Shown: one piece after another, positions 38,001 through 41,277 of the stretch
Layout: every line of letters begins with the position of its first letter
Numbering within the stretch: the first letter of the stretch is position 1
Assembly: GCA_947044365.1 (NCBI GenBank)
Contig: OX345649.1
Span: 2,865,930 to 2,929,929 of the forward strand
Length of the DNA stretch: 64,000 nucleotides
Reading direction: 5' to 3'
Source: Petrosia ficiformis
Taxonomy: Eukaryota > Porifera > Demospongiae > Haplosclerida > Petrosiidae
Notes under the pieces: generated by a model
The model's database searches: none
Seen by the model: the letters and a program-made list of their open reading frames with translations, nothing else
Told to the model about the DNA's origin: nothing
Translations under genes and position numbers: made by a program

Positions 38001-40362
38001 TATTTGTAGAATGTTTCATGTGTTACAATTACATAGTAGGAATTAATCTTTTCTAGGACATTTTCAGATGGAATATTGTTACCGCATTATTGTGGTAACA
38101 AGTTTTAGGCAAAATGGGAGTAGGAAATAGCTGGATATACAATGACATTGAAAACTTTATAGTACTGTTAATTTATAGACACTCAATAACTGTTATATAG
38201 AATAGTTGTTAAACCATAAACTCACTTTGCACATCTAATGTAACAGATCCAGTTCCTGTCGTTCCATTTGTGTTAGTAGCATTCAGTATATACACTCCTT
38301 GGCGAGACGGAAAAACAGGATTTATTGTGAGGTTAAGTTTATCATCTGAAAAGGTAAGGAATGGATCACTTATATCAGTGATATTTTGAGTTTCTTGTTG
38401 TGTCTGAAAGAACCAGCTGATCCTTTCCGGTGATACACTAGGAGACACACTGAAAGAAATGGTATAGGGGTTGGGTGCAACTCCTACTTGCTGGCTACCA
38501 CCGATTGGTTCAACTGTAGGTGCTATAGAAAATGTAAAGGTAAAGTTATAACACAACTAATACTGAACAAAGTTTACAAGTGATGAAATACAGTATTATA
38601 ATAATGAGAATAACATGATTGATGAAGGATATAGAGTCTAGCTAGCCTATAAGGAGAACCATGCAGTGAAAACTGAACATCCTACTACTCTTAATAGTGG
38701 CTTCTCACTAGAAAAAGGTTAACTATACCAGGAATTATACACACACATATTCTGTGACAAAAAAATCAATGCACTCCTGTTGACATGTATGAGGAAGTAG
38801 ACAAGAGGTCATTGCATGACTACTATATACAGATTACATAAAAGATTGACCAATATAATTTATATGGATGCCAAAGGTTAATTATAATAATTATGATTGG
38901 TTAATAACTTGCATACTCAATATAATATAGTAAATAATTGAATGAACCCATGGTACACAACCCTTGCTACAAGTGTAAATGGAAAATAGATGAACAGACA
39001 ATATGATTATAGTATCTGCTGTGCCTGTGTGGGTGAGGGTTAATAAAAACATATGGGTGTATGTGTGTGTGTGTGTGCGTGTATATATATGTGTGTATGT
39101 TGTGTGTGTGTATGTACGTGTGTGTGTATGTGTGCGTGTGTGTTTGTGAGTATGAATAGTGTGTACAACCATATGTATAGAATAAACTGGTAGTGAATGG
39201 GAGAGAAACAAAGGAAGCAATTAGTGTTATGAATAGATTAATAGAACACAAATACATGTTTACAGAGGGCAAATTTATATTGAGTTTCAGTAACGTAGAA
39301 ACCATTCTAAAAGCAACATCACCTCAAAACTAACATTCTGTATAACTGTTAACATTTTATGATCTTGGTTATGGTATTATAGAAACATTAGGTATATATA
39401 TTATCAGTAGACGTATTGAAACACTTTAAATTGTATCCCAACAATATTTTATACATACAGCAGTTGACAATAGCATTATTAAACAAACTAGTTTTATGTT
39501 AACATGTGTTGCAAAAATACAAAGAACAGCATTTGAATTTACAATATCAGATATTAATAATTATATTATTGCTGATCACGTGACCTGTGGCCAATCAGAG
39601 TGCAGATAATGCTCACATGATTAATATTAAATCACTCTTTGCACACTTTGCTTGCAATAAGTTAGTTATTGCACACTTTGCTCACCTCTACTAACGAGGC
39701 TGCTCCAACAACAGTGGTAGTTCACCAGATTGTCAATAAATCACTTAGAACACACTTGACAGTGCATTGTGTGTTTCAATGTAGCACTTGGGCGGTCAAT
39801 AAAGGTCTCGTTTACATAACGCACTCGCCTTCGGCTCGTGCATTATGTAAACTCAACCTTTATTGACCCACCCTCATGCTACATTAAAACACATAATTAC
39901 TGTAAAGTGTGTTCTAACTATTACTAAATAATGACATTATTGACACACTTCATCCATCATCAGATTTATAAGTATTTCTGATGTTAGACAGTTTTGTGCC
40001 CCAATTGTGAGTTGGTCATAAATAATTATATATATATATATAATTATAATAAATATATATATATATATATATATTCGTATAAGCTTGCAACAGTTTAATT
40101 AAGTTACTTTGATATGACCTTCTGTAAAGCTTAGCACACACACACACACACAAACGAGATAACAACTTAATTCTTATATACCACTATAAATAATAATTAT
40201 ATATATATATATATATATATGTTATCTAATGCATTAGCAGTATGGCACACACAAACAACAATTCACATTTAATTACTTACCACCAATGGCAGTTCCAGGC
40301 AAAACTTGAATACATAATACAAGTAAGGAACAAGTACACACTAAGATTATTGGTCGGAGCAT
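2137..40362 (-). CDS. Gene A: giant adhesion GPCR (19 Ig, EGF, HormR, GAIN-GPS, 7TM)
   Basis: A 35-exon gene. Exon lengths sum to 9336 bases, so about 3111 residues, and every splice phase joins. Order: signal peptide (1-27), Ig1-Ig18 (28-2003), EGF (2004-2046), Ig19 (2047-2136), an unassigned segment (2137-2246), HormR (2247-2333), GAIN (2334-2550), GPS ending in HLT (to about 2606), 7TM (about 2607-2870) and a Ser/Thr-rich tail ending ITKL, a class I PDZ-ligand pattern. It should act at the plasma membrane: GAIN/GPS self-cleavage between L and T would expose a tethered agonist starting TSFSILL. All Ig and EGF exons are symmetric phase 1-1, which allows domain gain and loss. The Ig array repeats with a period of four domains. 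The start is the Met of MLRPIILVC, before a hydrophobic signal; gene B has the same start. The ligand is unknown. Family membership is secure from the GPS and 7TM; some boundaries could shift by a few codons. Confidence 0.9.
3197..4428. other. Gene A intron, no recognised element
   Basis: About 1.2 kb. It contains scattered TTTTAGTTTTAGT-like tracts (3300-3380 and 3975-4060) resembling those at 12060-12420, otherwise nothing I can name. Confidence 0.5.
4429..4495 (-). CDS. Gene A exon 34: end of TM4 and second extracellular loop
   Basis: A 67-base exon reading LPVFIVPFAFSPHY and further. It aligns with the 67-base exons of gene B (42393-42459) and gene C (62567-62633), which read GNDQF before the conserved Cys. 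Confidence 0.85.
4740..5011. repeat. CATA-rich minisatellite
   Basis: An 84-88 base unit is present about three times (starts near 4757, 4841 and 4929). It contains AGCTACATCTG and runs of CATA. Open frames across it are repeat artefacts. Confidence 0.9.
5083..5348 (-). CDS. Gene A exon 33: TM2-TM4
   Basis: Begins KLRKSEASQLLINLCFALL, the usual first-loop/TM2 pattern of the family, and continues with hydrophobic helices through LHYFLLVVFFVMAAEAVDLF. It aligns in length and phase with gene B 42517-42770. Confidence 0.9.
5818..5942 (-). CDS. Gene A exon 32: linker and TM1
   Basis: Reads DVSAEETPPPDEAL and then a hydrophobic helix FTFVGISVSVVCLIITLVTY. It sits between the GPS exon and TM2-TM4, as in genes B and C. 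Confidence 0.9.
6130..6321. mobile_element. MITE with CAGTGTTCTGCCCA ends
   Basis: 192 bases bounded by perfect 14-base terminal inverted repeats, CAGTGTTCTGCCCA and TGGGCAGAACACTG. No coding capacity. It lies in a gene A intron inside TA-rich flanks where a target duplication cannot be judged. Superfamily not determined. Confidence 0.75.
6717..6829 (-). CDS. Gene A exon 31: GPS motif
   Basis: Reads DGFGDWDTEGC and ends CQCDHLTSFSILL. With the CVFWN of the previous exon this gives the full GPS set (C-W, W, GC, C-x-C-x-HLT). The cleavage tripeptide HLT is intact, so self-proteolysis is expected. Confidence 0.93.
7126..7200. repeat. Foldback repeat
   Basis: Arms ACCTCTGTATAAAGGACACCT and AGGTGTCCTTTATAACGAGGT are near-perfect inverted copies. 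It looks like a very short MITE. Confidence 0.7.
7265..8045. mobile_element. Probable decayed transposon, unclassified
   Basis: A stretch with G-runs and C-runs unlike the AT-rich surroundings (7320-7350, 7475-7510, 7560-7575, 7995-8035). The segment starting CAGTGGTGTAGCCAGGAA at 7536 resembles ends of dispersed repeats in many invertebrates. No certain termini or protein. Open frames inside are short and meaningless. Confidence 0.35.
8370..8448 (-). CDS. Gene A exon 30: start of GPS
   Basis: Reads NRGSSLSTNQLNQ and then ARCVFWNERLD, the first Cys and Trp of the GPS. Joins phase 0 upstream and phase 1 downstream. Confidence 0.88.
8569..8614. repeat. (TTA)n microsatellite
   Basis: About 15 uninterrupted TTA units in a gene A intron. 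Confidence 0.95.
8740..9005 (+). pseudogene. LINE reverse-transcriptase C-terminal remnant
   Basis: The plus-strand frame at about 8838-8990 reads LFVVLPRLWNPITSH, then a stop, then IKFKLKTSLMESF. This is the pattern found after the RT domain of jockey/CR1/L2-type LINEs (RLWN, then a K-rich helix). The fuller minus-strand remnant at 58098-58640 has the same signature. Broken by stops, so dead. Confidence 0.6.
9206..9450. repeat. Dispersed repeat R, copy 1
   Basis: Shares two blocks with 15323-15563: one around AAGATTTTGCCAGTTTTGC and CGCCGGTTCTCTAC, and one around CATCCCTACATAGAGAGTAC. The second block recurs at 47440-47545. No protein and no clear termini. Confidence 0.75.
9768..10167 (-). 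CDS. Gene A exon 29: GAIN domain, beta-rich part
   Basis: Starts FMNVFANLTASYQV and ends LMEPVNLTFS, the strand that leads into CVFWN of the GPS. It contains a tandem duplication of a 27-base unit that encodes RSPETNLA-like residues twice. Several Asn-x-Ser/Thr glycosylation sites. Confidence 0.88.
10168..10978. other. Gene A intron, nothing recognised
   Basis: AT-rich, no repeat or element identified. Confidence 0.5.
10979..11073 (-). CDS. Gene A exon 28: GAIN helix
   Basis: Reads INTSLTTLDNVLRANRSS and on to RASRSQG. It aligns in position and phase with gene B 45124-45212 (FLDIIQNVLESNVTGEAQ). Confidence 0.85.
11074..11812. other. Gene A intron with a fragment shared with the B-C spacer
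   Basis: An 86-codon open frame lies at 11361-11621 on the minus strand, but no exon is needed here and gene B has none. About 11550-11615 is similar to 56660-56725 (shared GAGTTTCAGACA-GAGGAAGT), so part of it is a repeat. 11690-11760 has short repeats of CAATGGCTTAGAAA. Confidence 0.5.
11813..11944 (-). CDS. Gene A exon 27: GAIN helical subdomain
   Basis: Reads LTPAERVNSLAELTRDSINL and ends SMGNNT. It corresponds by position and phase to gene B 46507-46644, but the two sequences hardly match. This is the first exon after the A/B similarity breaks. Confidence 0.85.
11945..13453. other. Gene A intron, TTTTAG-rich
   Basis: About 12060-12420 is crowded with TTTTAGTTTTAG-like words of no fixed period. 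The right end (13375-13453) matches gene B 47600-47678; further left no B match is seen. Nothing else recognised. Confidence 0.5.
13454..13713 (-). CDS. Gene A exon 26: hormone-receptor-like (HormR) domain
   Basis: Reads YCPPETTDLPSP, INWNDTQIGIVASVSCPC, ATRECGGDF and GAVWLEPNTAAC, then TARMLCRLAD. The W, G, CP, R-x-C-GG and W-x-x-C order fits the HormR/HRM family found before GAIN domains. Near-identical to gene B 47679-47938. Confidence 0.85.
13935..14092 (-). CDS. Gene A exon 25: unassigned segment, part 3
   Basis: Reads NNTNNVTVPIIVTIQIEEGG, then LASEALRQRVEEDVRTFGFE. A beta strand followed by an amphipathic helix is likely. No family recognised; conserved in gene B 48584-48741. Confidence 0.8.
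14424..14733. mobile_element. Foldback MITE, about 145-base arms
   Basis: Starts CAAGAATAATAAAAAAACAT and ends with its near inverse. The arms pair along almost the whole 310 bases through AAAGTGAAAGAAGATGTAGG and CCACTTCCACATAACCCTAC. Related half-copies lie at 1722-1770, 18676-18862, 45330-45455 and 50029-50092/50755-50905. Confidence 0.85.
15300..15328. repeat. (AAT)n microsatellite
   Basis: Short uninterrupted run directly before dispersed repeat R copy 2. Confidence 0.9.
15323..15563. repeat. Dispersed repeat R, copy 2
   Basis: Same block order as the copy at 9206-9450, both in gene A introns and in the same orientation. Confidence 0.75.
15575..15654 (-). CDS. Gene A exon 24: unassigned segment, part 2
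   Basis: 80 bases reading INFEVAGRAVQGGDDEFYVI and then ERRGNP. Conserved in gene B 49015-49094. No family recognised. Confidence 0.8.
15967..16200. repeat. Dispersed repeat D, diverged copy
   Basis: Contains TTACTTGTTTTTCCATTCTT followed by a diverged form of the block GACCAAGCCCC...ATGATGCAACTT...CGTATACAAC seen at 33083-33270. The 79-codon open frame here is not a gene. Confidence 0.55.
16858..17009. mobile_element. Foldback MITE beside the hAT element
   Basis: Arms of about 47 bases pair with few mismatches: TTTGAGAGGACTCT and ACCAACACTATTG on the left, CAATAGTGTTGGT and AGAGTCCTCTCAAA on the right. It ends 26 bases from the hAT element. Confidence 0.8.
17035..17516. mobile_element. hAT-type element with intact 8-bp target duplication
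   Basis: 482 bases flanked on both sides by ATTATAAT (17027-17034 and 17517-17524). The ends are imperfect inverted repeats (CAACATGGTTTCAAGCACTT and CAGACATGGGTTTAAGCACT). Subterminal GTGCTT arrays lie inside both ends. It carries the C-terminal piece of a hAT transposase. The 8-bp duplication is the size typical of hAT. Confidence 0.88.
17195..17345 (+). pseudogene. hAT transposase C-terminal (dimerisation) fragment
   Basis: Reads SSSAPVEQLFSIAGKVFSPE, then RCRLTDKKFEQLMFIRCN. This is the hAT C-terminal dimerisation motif (S-A-P-x-E-x-x-F-S-x-x-G, R-x-x-L, F-E-x-L-x-F-x-x-C-N). The catalytic and BED zinc-finger parts are missing, so this copy is non-autonomous. An upstream open frame from GTGCTT repeats is not real coding. 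Confidence 0.88.
18050..18209. repeat. Second hAT-like subterminal region
   Basis: Contains GTACTTGTACTTGTACTT arrays and ends GGCCCATGTCTG, resembling the right end of the hAT element at 17035-17516. The left end was not found; probably a fragment of a sister element. Confidence 0.5.
18527..18618 (-). CDS. Gene A exon 23: unassigned segment, part 1
   Basis: 92 bases reading DIAEYLARLIIPITQFQGNN and then LISAADTIVEN. The acceptor TTGATAATAG was chosen because it alone joins the phase-1 end of the Ig19 exon to the phase-0 start of the next exon. A shorter 42-base exon would meet a stop. Same structure in gene B 49876-49967. Confidence 0.75.
18676..18862. repeat. MITE-family relic shared with gene B
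   Basis: An inverted-repeat relic with AACTAACCACTTCA and TGAAGTGGTTAGTT arms. The same element sits in the same intron of gene B (50029-50092 and 50755-50905), where a later insertion splits it. It therefore predates the duplication. Confidence 0.7.
19188..19457 (-). CDS. Gene A exon 22: Ig19 (type c)
   Basis: ITRQPENTF, ELYCEADGSPEPIIRWHYED, then GYYTCTATNVVNT. It has Cys, Trp and Y-x-C-x-A-x-N of an I-set Ig fold. Near-identical to gene B 51285-51554. Confidence 0.92.
19547..20033. repeat. 74-base minisatellite, about 6.7 copies
   Basis: Unit begins ATCAGTTATAAACAGTGTTC. Copies start at 19547, 19621, 19695, 19769, 19843, 19917 and 19984; the sixth is 67 bases. Gene B carries a single unit at about 51640-51700 in the same intron. 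Confidence 0.95.
20235..20363 (-). CDS. Gene A exon 21: EGF-like domain
   Basis: Six cysteines: DRCEPNPCQHNGICIN, FTCDCQEENG and GRTCD. Symmetric phase 1-1 exon between Ig18 and Ig19; matches gene B 51908-52036. Confidence 0.92.
20455..20790 (-). CDS. Gene A exon 20: Ig18 (type b)
   Basis: LLLNCTADANPRPTFLWFYN and GGVYVCRASN give the Cys-Trp-Cys core. The start at SPELMNDNT follows gene B's equivalent exon. Confidence 0.9.
21170..21511 (-). CDS. Gene A exon 19: Ig17 (type a, no canonical Cys pair)
   Basis: IRWSFKHIG, YMRYNFSDDL and EDYGDYTLTAGNAAGEN. Trp and D-x-G-x-Y-T are kept, but the two core Cys are absent. Two other Cys (TTCTIVNC) lie in a loop. Clean acceptor TTTTAG, which gene B has lost. 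Confidence 0.9.
21764..22105 (-). CDS. Gene A exon 18: Ig16 (type d)
   Basis: FICAMTGIPVPEITWTR, then SDELMYQCSGDNG. The Y-x-C step follows SDEL, like KIDELSYTC in Ig12. Confidence 0.9.
22807..23115 (-). CDS. Gene A exon 17: Ig15 (type c)
   Basis: CTLSCIAIGVPSPSIIYFHN (Tyr instead of Trp at the core) and DAGEYHCQADN; ends LTVN like Ig7 and Ig11. Confidence 0.9.
23446..23480. repeat. (TA)n microsatellite
   Basis: Uninterrupted TA run in a gene A intron. Just right of it (about 23500-23575) a 35-base direct duplication occurs. Confidence 0.9.
24459..24851 (-). CDS. Gene A exon 16: Ig14 (type b)
   Basis: STIRLDCFADGSPIQDVQWL and QAGMYSCNLQN. Longer than most (131 residues) because of an insertion around the middle strands. 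Confidence 0.9.
24932..25361 (+). mobile_element. Decayed hAT-like element
   Basis: Inverted ends GCTGGGTGATAGT (left) and ACTATCACTCAGC (right) bound a region. The plus-strand frame around 25060-25210 resembles a broken BED zinc-finger start of a hAT transposase (EYF, a K-rich stretch). It sits in a GT microsatellite, so the target duplication is unclear. Confidence 0.5.
25439..25744 (-). CDS. Gene A exon 15: Ig13 (type a)
   Basis: TTLSFVINRASPDVPPEDIT, WSFVPQFEN, HYIFSSDRRSLSI and DDTGLYTLLAVNPAG. No core Cys pair. Confidence 0.9.
26455..26700. repeat. 64-base tandem repeat
   Basis: Unit AAATAGTAATAGTAATATAC and onward, starting at 26519, 26583 and 26647, with a partial copy before. Confidence 0.92.
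26893..27100. repeat. Complex tandem repeat
   Basis: Repeats of TACTACTACATGTGTA nested within larger units bounded by ATTAGCCACGATATTAACA. Confidence 0.9.
27294..27827 (-). CDS. Gene A exon 14: Ig12 (type d) with Cys-rich insertion
   Basis: ESFGVPLPTLYWIPSS and DELSYTCFAVNN frame an Ig fold, but the exon encodes 178 residues. About 80 extra residues in the middle carry several Cys (NQCLS, SDVCSN, YTDCSVSGSLCPVPC). Confidence 0.88.
28111..28401 (-). CDS. Gene A exon 13: Ig11 (type c)
   Basis: AYFSCCATGVPSPSISWLKD and TADYTCVASNTLA; ends LTVN. Confidence 0.9.
28863..29336. repeat. GGGACTCATGAGACT minisatellite
   Basis: About 470 bases of degenerate units of roughly 30 bases built on GGGGACTCATGAGACTCA and AGAGACTA. 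Confidence 0.93.
29421..29681. repeat. Two-copy tandem duplication, about 143-base period
   Basis: TGATGACAGTGAAGTAAT and the following 115 bases occur from about 29421 and again from about 29564 with few differences. Confidence 0.92.
29826..29952 (-). CDS. Gene A exon 12: Ig10 second half (type b)
   Basis: GTDTIQSILTVYNVS and DEGMYTCIADNVHGN. It completes the Ig fold begun in exon 11; the only Ig domain here split by an intron. Confidence 0.88.
30423..30577 (-). CDS. Gene A exon 11: Ig10 first half (type b)
   Basis: SPVITNNSGVVDQV, AIFQCTAVSEPVHITNWTFN, ending NYLIQ before the donor. The two halves together make 282 bases, phase 1-1. Confidence 0.88.
30625..30680. repeat. GA-rich microsatellite
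   Basis: Imperfect (GA)n run in a gene A intron; open frames rich in Leu-Ser across it are artefacts. Confidence 0.9.
30736..31032 (-). CDS. Gene A exon 10: Ig9 (type a)
   Basis: ITLEFQISGDVPAVPLEGIR, WYLQRDN, HVFSHDRRSLLLFN and DDEGNYTMNATNIIG. No core Cys pair. Confidence 0.9.
31228..31566 (-). CDS. Gene A exon 9: Ig8 (type d)
   Basis: Starts DPPVLQDSEG; INMSCTFFSLPSPDITWSRS and DTGSYTCLASNF. Confidence 0.9.
31773..31822. repeat. (TA)n microsatellite
   Basis: About 50 bases of uninterrupted TA. Confidence 0.95.
31921..32229 (-). CDS. Gene A exon 8: Ig7 (type c)
   Basis: NLTCQAFGSPVPNITWIKDG and DSGSYVCRAENN; ends FTVN. Confidence 0.9.
32842..32925. repeat. 84-base perfect palindrome
   Basis: Two 42-base arms with no spacer and no mismatch. 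The left arm begins TGCAGGTGGTATTATAACAG and the centre is TCTAGA. It lies in a gene A intron. Confidence 0.95.
33083..33270. repeat. Dispersed repeat D, inverse copy
   Basis: Carries GACCAAGCCCCACAAAATGA and CTTCCTTAGCTACGTATACA, the reverse of the block at 56458-56515. Confidence 0.7.
33628..33927 (-). CDS. Gene A exon 7: Ig6 (type b)
   Basis: ASLVCGATSEPMHTTQWFKG and TDDYTCVVTNVHGSQ. The donor is GTTGTT, weaker than its neighbours, but length and phase fit. Confidence 0.88.
33980..34418. mobile_element. Probable transposon remnant with GACA run
   Basis: GC-richer than its surroundings and ending GACAGACAGACAGACAACGG. A similar CAGA run closes the insertion at 50093-50754. No protein and no certain ends. 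Confidence 0.35.
34969..35048. repeat. (CA)n microsatellite
   Basis: 40 uninterrupted CA units, probably polymorphic. Confidence 0.97.
35415..35720 (-). CDS. Gene A exon 6: Ig5 (type a)
   Basis: ILTFVIDNASPSVKPSNVIW, RYSFSDDRLSLTITD and DDQGQYTITATNEAG. No core Cys pair. The donor lies inside a GT microsatellite (GTGTGTGTGT). Confidence 0.9.
36585..36914 (-). CDS. Gene A exon 5: Ig4 (type d)
   Basis: Starts DPPSTSAKPIEVV; SNCSSFGIPPPTLNWYSS and HEANYTCAAVNGI. The beginning of this exon survives as a fossil in gene B (53617-53670). Confidence 0.9.
37209..37529 (-). CDS. Gene A exon 4: Ig3 (type c)
   Basis: DEITCEARGFPSPNIYWQKN and TGGNYSCVATNF. Confidence 0.9.
37640..37933 (-). CDS. Gene A exon 3: Ig2 (type b)
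   Basis: VTFPCFPTGEPTPLVTWKFK and DNGEYTCVISNEHGS. Confidence 0.9.
38226..38522 (-). CDS. Gene A exon 2: Ig1 (type a)
   Basis: YTISFSVSPSVSPERISWFF, FLTFSDDKLNLTI and RQGVYILNATNTNG. No Cys at either core position. Confidence 0.88.
38940..39300. other. Intron 1 block shared with gene B
   Basis: Matches gene B 53790-53960 (CCATGGTACACAACCCTTGC and flanks). It includes a GT microsatellite at 39060-39150. It marks the paralogous first introns. Confidence 0.8.
39567..39920. mobile_element. Foldback-cored insertion, copy 1
   Basis: An insertion of about 350 bases absent from the matching gene B intron. Its right half (39745-39917) is a long hairpin with arms of about 80 bases, starting TTAGAACACACTTGACAGTG, with loop CTTCGG. 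A second copy is at 48127-48480. The 65-codon frame inside is not thought to be a gene. Confidence 0.82.
40281..40362 (-). CDS. Gene A exon 1: start and signal peptide
   Basis: Reads MLRPIILVCTCSLLVLCIQV then LPGTAIG: short basic start, hydrophobic core and small residues at the cleavage end. Only 28 codons. It aligns with gene B 56157-56229. Confidence 0.88.
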
Positions 40363-40420
40363 TGTCCTTCCTTTCGTGGAAGAAGCTATCGTAGACCTAC
40401 TGTCTGTATAAATGTTACAG

Positions 40421-40432
40421 ACGGAATTTATA
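40421..40432 (-). promoter_or_regulatory. TATA-like element of gene A
   Basis: TATAAATTCCGT on the minus strand, about 60 bases upstream of the gene A start codon. The same 12 bases occur upstream of gene B (56264-56275), within an otherwise diverged flank. Confidence 0.5.
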
Positions 40433-40727
40433 CCTGTTTTGAGGGAATTAATTAACTGGTTCTGAACACCTTCAATATTGAATTATAAATTCAGTGAGGT
40501 GCCACTGATCATAATTTTATCTGTCGAAAAAGCTAGTAAACACAAGAATCAAATACATTGTTTAATAGTGCATTAAAAAGACTGTTATGCATTAAAAATG
40601 TTGTTGATATACAAGTTTATAAACCATCACACATTAATTTTTAGTTAAGTTTTTAAGCAACTGGAAGATCTCTAGAGTTGTGAGAAGAATCACTGAGAAG
40701 ACACACTATCACTTGTTATAGTTTGTT
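40433..40727. other. A-B spacer
   Basis: Only about 365 bases separate the gene A start from the gene B stop. About 40610-40727 is the former coding tail and 3' UTR of gene B (see gene C 60830-61035). It must hold the gene A promoter and the gene B polyadenylation site. Confidence 0.7.
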
Positions 40728-41277
40728 TTATAACTTCGACGTCCATGTAGTATTTATTTCACGATCAGGAAAATCAGTGGGTGAATGAAAATCCGCCAAA
40801 GGACCACATTGTATCTCTGTAAACTCTAAAACAGTATTTGGTTTATCATTTAGTTTTTTCTGATTAATTGGTGTATCGTGTTCCATATTACCAGGGTCAT
40901 GTTCCTTACAATCACAACATGTCGCTTTTTCAAACCACTTTTTCCATACTTTAGTACGTACCATATTAGACATAACACAGTATATAAGGAATATATATAT
41001 TCCCAACAGTGCACCAAAGAGTAGAAACAGACACTCGAAAAGTATAGCATATGTATCTGTAGCAAAACTCTTTGCTAGTCCAAATGCCCAACCAAGTGTG
41101 AACAGAAGAGCTAAGAGAATGCAACGAAGGAGTTGAGGCGTTCTCTCTGATTTCGTAAGTAGTCTTTGTTTCAATAATATGATTATGATTATTGAGTTCA
41201 TAATAAATATAGCAATAACCATCAAGCCAAATGGAATTAGCAAGCTAATGTAGAACAGGAGACCATCAGGACGACAA
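40728..41277 (-). CDS. Gene B exon 18: TM5-TM7 and truncated tail
   Basis: CRPDGLLFYISLLIPFGLMV through LFTLGWAFGLAKSFATDTY to WKKWFEKATC. Compared with gene C the tail shifts frame after FPDREINTT and stops at TWTSKL. About 70 residues of the C tail are missing. Confidence 0.9.

Noticed and set aside
39669..39866. 65-codon frame repeated at 48232-48429
   Set aside because: Both are copies of one non-coding foldback-cored insertion; conservation reflects recent copying.
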